From NCBI GenBank assembly GCA_028716385.1, contig JAQUPX010000002.1, positions 230,756 through 294,755 on the forward strand: DNA of 64,000 bases, in the 5' to 3' direction. Source of the DNA: a bacterium. GTDB lineage: Bacteria > Hydrothermota > UBA3073 > JACQXS01 > JAQTXJ01. Positions within the stretch are counted from its first letter, which is position 1. Each line of letters opens with the position of its first letter. The notes below the pieces were generated by a model. The model was not told the origin of the DNA. It saw nothing but the letters and a program-made list of their open reading frames with translations, and made no database searches. Made by a program: the position numbers and the translations under genes. Of this stretch, positions 39,606-47,900 are shown piece by piece.

Positions 39606-40487
39606 ATGAAAAGAATCTTACAAACAAGTTTAGGCGTAGGCTTTTATTTTTACTTATTAGCCGCTGTCCTAACAGTCGTAGGTTGTGGAAGAAACAAAGT
39701 AACCGACGAAGAAGCTGTTGAGACCATCGTTCGTTCTTCGGAATGGTTTCAGTGCACATCATATCAGGAAAACGACTCTTCGGCAACTAACCAGAGCAAA
39801 GGGAAAGGAGATACACTTGGAGATACTTTATTTTGGTGGAGAAGCGTTCCCGATACCGGCAGGCATTATACTGTTAACGTACAGGTATCAGGAGACTCTG
39901 CTTTTGTTAGCTGGACACTTACTAATGATGGAAAATTCAACATTATAGGCAAGAAAAACGGTAGTAACTGGTGGGCAGGAGCAAAACCTTTAGAAGAAGT
40001 ATTAACAAGAAACGCAATTTTCTTAAGAACAGGCGACAGAAACAATAGAAACAAGGGCTGGGAATTGAAGCAAATATCAAAAATATATGGTTATTCACAA
40101 CCCACGCATACAGTAAGAATAGACAGTATAAGAATACAGTGTGCAACTTATCCGGATACAATCTTAAAAGACCCTTCAACAGCAGTTCTTAAAATGGATA
40201 GAGTTATGAAGTTTTCCGCAAGTGAAAGCGTAACCGTAACATTATACACGAATACAAACACTGGAGAAGCATACCTTCACGTCTTCGAACCGATTTTCCC
40301 GTATCATTGCAGAATACTTATGAAAAATAACGGGGACGGAAGTTATACCAATGCGCAGAAATGGTGTATACAGACGATACCATCCGTAAGACATGCAGTG
40401 TTTGACCTTATCAATGTCAACACCATACACGACACCGAATATGCTTATGACTGTGATGATTGGTTCTATCCTTATTCAAATAAGTAA
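39606..40487 (+). CDS. hypothetical lipoprotein
   Basis: Signal/lipobox LLAAVLTVVGCGRNK; SD aaaggagggtaag just before ATG 39606. Confidence 0.65.
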   Translation: MKRILQTSLGVGFYFYLLAAVLTVVGCGRNKVTDEEAVETIVRSSEWFQCTSYQENDSSATNQSKGKGDTLGDTLFWWRSVPDTGRHYTVNVQVSGDSAFVSWTLTNDGKFNIIGKKNGSNWWAGAKPLEEVLTRNAIFLRTGDRNNRNKGWELKQISKIYGYSQPTHTVRIDSIRIQCATYPDTILKDPSTAVLKMDRVMKFSASESVTVTLYTNTNTGEAYLHVFEPIFPYHCRILMKNNGDGSYTNAQKWCIQTIPSVRHAVFDLINVNTIHDTEYAYDCDDWFYPYSNK

Positions 40488-40504
40488 AATAGAATAGACT
40501 CTTC

Positions 40505-40550
40505 AAAGGGGTAGCCCGTCTCGCCTGAGGCGGAGCTGCCCCTTTTCTTT
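40505..40550 (+). terminator. intrinsic terminator hairpin AAAGGGGtAGC...GCTgCCCCTTTTCTTT with a palindromic element in the loop
   Basis: inverted repeat plus T-rich tail. Confidence 0.65.
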
Positions 40551-40876
40551 ATTTTTTGGACGCAGATTTTCGTTACTCTGTGTTCTCTTTAGTTAGACTT
40601 GTCTGTTTTCTGTCTTTTTTTTTTAATCCGTGTAAATCCGTGTCCGTTATCCGTGGTAGAAAGCTCTTTGGCGATAGCCATTAGAGATTTCTATCCAGCT
40701 CAGCTGGGCTAAAATTCCTTCTGTTTTGTGTTATTTTGTGTCTTCATCCTTTCGTGGCTCTCTCTTCTCTCCTTTTTTCTCTCTTCAATTCCAAAATCCG
40801 AAATCCACATTCCAAAATCTTATCTCTCCCCTTTCTGTTCTTGACATTTATAATTTAGTATTTACAATCCATACAA

Positions 40877-41368
40877 ATGCATTTCATACTCGATGGATAC
40901 AACATAATCTTCAAACTGTCCTCTTTATTCAACAGCCCTAACATCAGAAACAGCAGAGTTAAACTTATCCATTACATCCGAACAAAAAGTCCGCAGGGCA
41001 GTCATAGGAACCCCGTAACCATTGTATTTGATTCTTCCCAACTCATAACCGATTACCCAATACCTTCAGGGATTGAAGTAAAATTCGCAAACAAAATCAG
41101 CGCAGACGATTATATTATAAAACTAATAGAAAAATCGCCTACTCCAAAAATGATAACTCTTGTAACCGATGACAGGGAATTACAACTCCGCGCAAAAACG
41201 TTGGATGCCGCTTATATAGGAGTAGAAGATTTCTTTGCGCCTAAAACGGTACATAAACCTAAAGGTACTTCAAAGCCATCCCTTTCAGCTACTGATATGA
41301 GAGAAATCAATTCGGAATTATTGGCAAAAGAAAGACCCCAATCAACTACTAAAAAAAGATTTTTATAA
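40877..41368 (+). CDS. NYN-domain (YacP-like) putative ribonuclease
   Basis: MHFILDGYNIIFKL, TIVFDSSQ, ISADDYIIKLIE...LVTDDRELQLRAKTLDA. Confidence 0.85.
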   Translation: MHFILDGYNIIFKLSSLFNSPNIRNSRVKLIHYIRTKSPQGSHRNPVTIVFDSSQLITDYPIPSGIEVKFANKISADDYIIKLIEKSPTPKMITLVTDDRELQLRAKTLDAAYIGVEDFFAPKTVHKPKGTSKPSLSATDMREINSELLAKERPQSTTKKRFL

Positions 41369-41883
41369 ACTATGAAGAAAATAAACCACAGAGTTCACAG
41401 AGGAACAGATATGCAAAGAAAAGAAAAGAAAACAACATTAAACCACACGATTTCACAGATTGTCACAAGATTAATACAAAACAAAATTTTTAGAACTAAC
41501 AGATAACATAATGGAGATATTAAACACGGAGGTCACAGAGAAAAAACTTTCTTTTCTGCCCGCATCATGGAGTAAAACCTTTCCCATCTGTCATTCTGAG
41601 TGTAACGATTACAAGCCCTTAATTTATTTAGGGCTTTGTTATCCAGAAGCGGAGCGGAGCGAAGAATCTCGCTACTTTCCTTTTTCTTTTATCCGTGAAA
41701 ATCCGTGGAAATCCGTGGCTATAATCTGTATTCTGTTCTCTGCCTTTTACTCTCAACTCTTACCATCCTTTTCGTTTTCTGTTCTTCTTTGCGTACTCTG
41801 CGTCGGAGTTTACCCCGCATTTTGCGGGGCGGTGGATATTTCCGTTATCCGTGGTTTGAATTTAATAATGGAGGCAAATTAAA

Positions 41884-43413
41884 ATGAAACTCCTTACATC
41901 GGAACAAATGCGTAATATAGACAAAAAAGCCATTGAAAAAATCGGCATCCCGGGAACGGTCCTTATGGAAAATGCAGGGATCAAATTATTCGAAATCATT
42001 CACGAAGAGTTTCATCACACAAAACACCCGCGTATAGCCATAATCTGCGGAAAAGGTAATAACGGCGGAGACGGCTTCGTTCTTGCCAGACACCTTCTGA
42101 ATAATAACATATCCACCAATGTGTTCTTGCTTGGCACTTCCAATGAAGTAAAAGGCGATGCTAAAATCAATCTTGAGATACTTCTAAAGTCAGGACATAA
42201 AGTTACAGAAATAACTAATGAGAAAAAGATACCCTCATTAAAAAACTACGACTTACTCGTTGATGCAATATTCGGAACCGGATTTACCGGAAAAATAACC
42301 GGCACAGCAGAAAAAATCATTACCACTATGAATAACTCGGACATCCCCATATTTTCGGTAGACGTTCCTTCAGGATTAAATGCAAACGACGGCAGCGTTC
42401 AGGGAGTCTGCGTAAAAGCTTCGTTCACGGCAACAATGTGTCTTCCAAAACGCGGGTTAGTTTTATATCCCGGAAAAGATTATACGGGAGATGTTTATAT
42501 AATTGATATCGGAGTTCCATCGAAATTATTAACCGACATTGACACGAACATAATTGAACCCGACGATATTAAAAAAATATTTCCTGTTCGTTCGGACAAC
42601 TCAAACAAAGGCAGTTTTGGGAAAGTATTCGTTCTCGCAGGTTCAAAAGGTATGACAGGCGCGCCCACACTCACATCTCTTAGTGCGTTAAAAATAGGCG
42701 CAGGACTTGTAAGACTCGGCATTCCGGAATCATTAAACGATATCATAAAATATCTCGCCAAAGAAGTAATAACCGTATCTTTACCCGATACATCCGAAGG
42801 CAAATTCTCAATCAAAGCAAAAGATAAAATATTAAAAGAAATTTCTAACGCAACGGTAGTAGTAATAGGCCCGGGATTATCCGTTTCTAAAGAAATTAAA
42901 GAATTGCTTCTATCCATATTACCGAAGATTCACGTTCCCCTTATAATAGATGCCGACGGGTTAAATAATTTGTCTTTATCTGACATAAAAAAACTTACCT
43001 GTCCCGTAATTATAACACCTCACCCGGGAGAATTATCAAGACTTATTAATTTACCGATTTCTGAGATTCAGGCAAAACGAATTGATATTGCTTCTACGGT
43101 AGTCAAGGATTCCAATATCACTTTAGTTCTTAAAGGAGCGCCGACTGTAATAGCTTATAAAAAAGAAACGTACTTAAATCCCGTATATAATTCTGCACTT
43201 GCCAAAGCAGGAACAGGTGACGTATTAACCGGCATAATTGCAGGTTTGTTGGCTCAAAAACTCAGTCCCGTAAATGCGGCAAAAGTCGGAGTATGGGTTC
43301 ACGCTAATGCTGCAGAAATAGTGAGTAAGAAATCTACTAAATATTCCGTTCTTGCAAGTGATATAATAAAAGCTATCCCTTTAACAATAAAATCGCTTTT
43401 CCCTACAGGATAA
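41884..43413 (+). CDS. nnr: bifunctional NAD(P)H-hydrate repair enzyme (epimerase/dehydratase)
   Basis: CGKGNNGGDGFVLARHL; VFVLAGSKGMTGAPTLTSLSALKIGAG; VIITPHPGELSRL; AGTGDVLTGIIAG. Confidence 0.93.
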   Translation: MKLLTSEQMRNIDKKAIEKIGIPGTVLMENAGIKLFEIIHEEFHHTKHPRIAIICGKGNNGGDGFVLARHLLNNNISTNVFLLGTSNEVKGDAKINLEILLKSGHKVTEITNEKKIPSLKNYDLLVDAIFGTGFTGKITGTAEKIITTMNNSDIPIFSVDVPSGLNANDGSVQGVCVKASFTATMCLPKRGLVLYPGKDYTGDVYIIDIGVPSKLLTDIDTNIIEPDDIKKIFPVRSDNSNKGSFGKVFVLAGSKGMTGAPTLTSLSALKIGAGLVRLGIPESLNDIIKYLAKEVITVSLPDTSEGKFSIKAKDKILKEISNATVVVIGPGLSVSKEIKELLLSILPKIHVPLIIDADGLNNLSLSDIKKLTCPVIITPHPGELSRLINLPISEIQAKRIDIASTVVKDSNITLVLKGAPTVIAYKKETYLNPVYNSALAKAGTGDVLTGIIAGLLAQKLSPVNAAKVGVWVHANAAEIVSKKSTKYSVLASDIIKAIPLTIKSLFPTG

Positions 43414-43446
43414 AAATCTCTATCACAAAGTAAGAGCTTCTAATAA

Positions 43447-43947
43447 ATGCTAAATAAAGTATACTTAGGAATCGGTTCAAACCTTGGCGATAGGCTCGCC
43501 AACATCAAAACCGCAATTAGCGAACTAACTTCTTTTATAGAAATAGAAAAATCTTCTTCCATATATGATACTTCCCCCTGGGGCTATAAAAAACAACCTG
43601 ATTTCCTTAATTGTGTGGTTTACGGAAAAACACCCCTGACGCCGTTGGAATTATTAGAAAAACTTCAATCCATTGAGAAACTTTTAAAAAAAGACCAAAA
43701 AAAAGAAAAATTCGGGCCTCGCACTATAGATATGGACATTTTATTTTATAATGATGAATCACTCATCTTTCCTAATCTTGTAATTCCTCATCCTTTATTG
43801 CATCTCAGAAAGTTTGTTCTTGTCCCGATGAATGAACTCAATCCCGGTTTTATACATCCCGTATTAAAAAAGACCATATCCGCATTATTGCGCGACCTAA
43901 AAAGCGATGAAACCTGTATAAAAAAGACCAATGAACAAAACAGTTAA
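43447..43947 (+). CDS. folK: 2-amino-4-hydroxy-6-hydroxymethyldihydropteridine pyrophosphokinase
   Basis: VYLGIGSNLGDRLANIKTAI, DTSPWGYKKQPDFLNCVV, GPRTIDMDILFY. Confidence 0.94.
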   Translation: MLNKVYLGIGSNLGDRLANIKTAISELTSFIEIEKSSSIYDTSPWGYKKQPDFLNCVVYGKTPLTPLELLEKLQSIEKLLKKDQKKEKFGPRTIDMDILFYNDESLIFPNLVIPHPLLHLRKFVLVPMNELNPGFIHPVLKKTISALLRDLKSDETCIKKTNEQNS

Positions 43948-44626
43948 AGATTTCGTTTCATCAAAAAGAGCGGTTCTTTTTGACCTTTTCCATACATTGA
44001 CTTCCCTTGAGTCAAAATGGGGACAATATACTTCTGACTTTTTAGGCATTGATAGAGAAGTATGGACTCGACAATTAATGGAAAAATCCCGCTATAGACT
44101 TTCCGGGAAAGAAAAAGACCCTTTCGCTATGATAAAAAAAATGGCTCATTCCGTTAATCCCGGTATTTCTTTGGATTTAATTCAAAAAGCCACAAACAAC
44201 AGACTAAAAAGGTTTGAAACCGCTTTAATTAATATTCCGGATAATACAAAATACACATTAAAAAAGTTAAAAGAAATGAATAAAATAATCGGTTTAGTAA
44301 GCAATGCAGACGTATCCGAAATATCGGGATGGAACAAATCACCAATAGTTCCTTATTTTGATAAAGTAATATTTTCCTGCGATGTCGGGTTTGTAAAACC
44401 TGAGAAAGAAATATATGAGTATGCTTTTAAGGAATTAAATATAACACCTGAAGAATCAGTTTTTGTAGGAGACGGCGGGTCGAACGAATTATACGGTGCA
44501 AAACAGGTCGGGTTATCGACTATTATGATAACCGGAATTATGAAAGAACTATGGGCGGATAGAATTGATTCCATAAAAGTTAACGCCGATTACGTAATCG
44601 AAAACATTAATGAATTAGTTGATTGA
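43931..44626 (+). CDS. HAD-superfamily hydrolase
   Basis: AVLFDLFHTLTS, LVSNADVSE, CDVGFVKPEKEIYEYAFKELNITPEESVFVGDGGSNE. Confidence 0.88.
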   Translation: MNKTVKDFVSSKRAVLFDLFHTLTSLESKWGQYTSDFLGIDREVWTRQLMEKSRYRLSGKEKDPFAMIKKMAHSVNPGISLDLIQKATNNRLKRFETALINIPDNTKYTLKKLKEMNKIIGLVSNADVSEISGWNKSPIVPYFDKVIFSCDVGFVKPEKEIYEYAFKELNITPEESVFVGDGGSNELYGAKQVGLSTIMITGIMKELWADRIDSIKVNADYVIENINELVD

Positions 44627-44946
44627 TATAGAATACTCCCGATATAGAATTCAGATTTTAACAAGCATCTCCCCTACCTTTCCATAGAAACAGAGAGGTT
44701 AAGTAACCGTAGCGCGACCTTTTAAGGTCGCTTCTTTTTGTCTACCCTCAATAGGGTCGCTCCGATGGGTAGGTCGGGGTTTTAATCCAGCTCTGCTGGG
44801 CAACTGCCCCGACTAAAGAAAACAAACAAACAGAAAGCCTTTCATTAAATTACAGAATTCATATTTTAGTTTACAATCATACCCTCTCCCCTATTTCCAA
44901 AAATTTTAGTTGCAAAAACAAAACTTGAGAATTACATTTAGTTAGT

Positions 44947-47900
44947 ATGGAATATCCCATAATTAACAACAGGTATAAGATACTTGAGAAGTTAGGCCAA
45001 GGAGCGATAGGAACTGTATATAAATGTGAAGACTTGCCCACTCATAAAATCGTAGCAATCAAACTATTCTCTGAAGTTGCGAAGAAACTTGCCATCCAGA
45101 GATTTAAACATGAATTTAGTCTGATAAAGAGATTACAACATCCTAATATCTCCACTGTTTATGATTTTGGGGTAACCAATACCCCCGAGACCCAAAACTT
45201 TTTTAGTATGGAATATGTGGATGGAATAAATATATTTAATGTTACGGATAGGCTAATCAAAAATAAACAATACGAGCCTCTGTATAACTTAATTGTACAG
45301 GTTTGCAGGGTTCTTGAATACATTCATTCAAAAGGTTTAATCCATTACGATATAAAACCGGGTAATATTCTTGTAAAAAAAGACAGCACGGTAAAGCTTC
45401 TTGACTTCGGTCTTGCAAAAGAAATCACAGCGAGACCCGGTTTAGTGATAAGGGGAACTCCTACATATATTGCCCCCGAGATAGTAAAAGGGATAACGAT
45501 TGACGGGAGGGCAGACTTATATTCCCTTGGATGTGTATTGTATGAAATAGTTACACGAAAAGTGCCGTTTGAAGGAGATGGTTCAACTTCATTCACCACA
45601 AGTAGTTTTGTTTCTATACTAAAGCAACATCTTGAAAAAATTCCTAAACTTGTAGACGATATACCCTCTACATTAAGAACAATAATATTGAAGTTGCTTG
45701 AAAAGGAGCCATCTGAAAGGTATCAGAGTGCAAATGAAGTGATAATGGAGATAAATAAAACAAGTTCTAAAAAATATGAACTTGAAACTAAAGAAACAAA
45801 AGAAACTTATGTGTTATCAGGTAAGTTTGTAGGCAGAACGAATGAATTGAAGACATTAAAGACTATTTTTGCTAATCGGACACAAAAAGGAAGCCCACAT
45901 ATAATTCTAATTAGTGGGGAAACAGGGGTAGGAAAGAGCAGATTATTACAAGAATTCAAAAGTTGGGTACAGATAGAACGCATAGTGGTATTATCAGGAA
46001 AATGTTGTGAATACGGCAGGCTACCCTACGAAGGATTTATAAATATACTAAGTGAAATGATACATTATGTGGAACCAAAGGAATTAAAACAATACATTCC
46101 TTATCTTGCGAAATTATTTCCAGAAAGGTTTCCGAAAGCCGAGAATTTACCGGAATTGCCTCCGGAGCAGGAGAAATTAAGATTACTTGATAATCTAACA
46201 AGTTTTATTATTCAATACCCGGCTATACTGATTATAGAAGACCTTCAGTATGCGGATAAAGAGACGATAGAGTTATTGGAATATCTTTCACGGAATATAC
46301 TTGATACTTCTATCCTTATATTTGGGACATTCGGGAGTGAAGAACTTCACCAATCAACATCTCTTTATAACGCCATAAGGAAGTTACAAGAGGAAAATTA
46401 TTTTAAAGATGGATACGTTTCTGACGTAAAGGAAATTACTCTAATCAATCTTAATAAAAAGGAAACAAGTTCTCTTATAAACTCAATGTTTGGAAAATCG
46501 ATAGGTATAACGGAATTAGCAGATATTGTTTATTCAGAGACAAAAGGGAATCCTCTATTTTTGGAAGAAACCCTTAAGATGCTGGCACGTACCGGAGTAA
46601 TTTATAGGGCAGGAGAAAACTCGTCTGTCGAGCAGGCAGGATGGAAAGTTAAAGAATTCAAAAGTTCAGATATGCCCGAGACAATAAAAGATGTGATTAA
46701 TAAAAAGTTAGGTGTGTTGGATAAGAAGAGCATAGAACTTCTTAAATGTGCCTCAATTATTGGTGAGGAGTTTAGTATAGAATTATTAGAAAGAATTTTG
46801 AAAGCAAATATTCCGGAAGATATAAATAAATTAAAGCAGTTGAGTATAATAAAGGAGAAACAGGGGATTGTTTATGAGTTTGTTAACAATAAATTCAGGC
46901 AGGTATTATATGAAAGAATAAGTGTCAATGATAAGAAATTACTACATCAAAAGATAGGGGTGTTACTTGAGAAGTCTAACATTAAAGATATAGGTGCATT
47001 AGCCTATCATTTTATTAACAGCGGGGACAAAGTAAAAGGAATGAGATATGGGCTTGAGGCGGCTGAGAAAGCGGTTTCTAAGTATGCAAATACAGAAGCT
47101 ATTTCTTTATATCAGGGCGTTTTATCCATTTCCGATGGATTAATTCCAGACAGAAATCGTGCAGAGATATTAGAAAAAATAGCAAAAGCATATTCTTACA
47201 TAGGGGATTATAAAAAGACAATAGATAATTACCTGTCTGCCGTCTCTGTTCTGTCGGAGTCGGGTAGACAACTAAAAAAGAGTGCACAGCAGGATGTCCT
47301 AAATAAAAATGATATGGCACGAATATATATGAAAATAGAGAAGTGTTATCAAAACATTGGGAAATATAAAAAGTCAGAAGAATATTTAAATAAAACACTC
47401 AGAATATTAAATACAAAAAAAGGAAAAGAACTTTCTTCGATATTTGCAAGTCTTGCACTACTCTCAAGATTAAAGGGGAAGTATGATGAAGCAATTAAGT
47501 ATTCTAAAGATGGTTTAAAAATGTTAAAAGAAAGAGATTACAAGGAAAAATGGGAACTTTATCACATACTGACTCTGGTTTATAGGTCAAAACACGAACA
47601 TTCTTTGGCAGAGAAAAACGCTTACCATGCTTTAAAATTTGCCCGGAAGGCAAAAAACATAAGTGCAAAAATCGTAAGTTTTAATGATTTAACCGTTATA
47701 TATATGCTCCAAAGAAATCACGCTATGGCTATAAAATATTACAAAAAAGCTTTCCGACTTGCATGGGAAACAGGATGTATAAACAGTACAGGAGGTTTGC
47801 TTGCCAATCTTGGTGGAATATATCTTGGTATAGGAAACTATTCCCTATCAAAAAAATATCTGGAGAAGGGGTTACAAATAGCACGTAGAATTGGAAATAA

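Noticed and set aside
39845-39868. GATACCGGCAGGCATT in the lipoprotein gene as a palindrome copy
   Set aside because: Only a half-site; no opposing arm.
41511-41887. ORFs 41511-41882 and 41705-41887
   Set aside because: Translations of intergenic repeats (CHSE/VRGYNLYS-like strings), no protein family signal.
45330-45430. Calling the giant protein's kinase domain a pseudokinase
   Set aside because: HRD is HYD, but the catalytic Asp, Asn, DFG and the VAIK lysine are all present, so activity is plausible.
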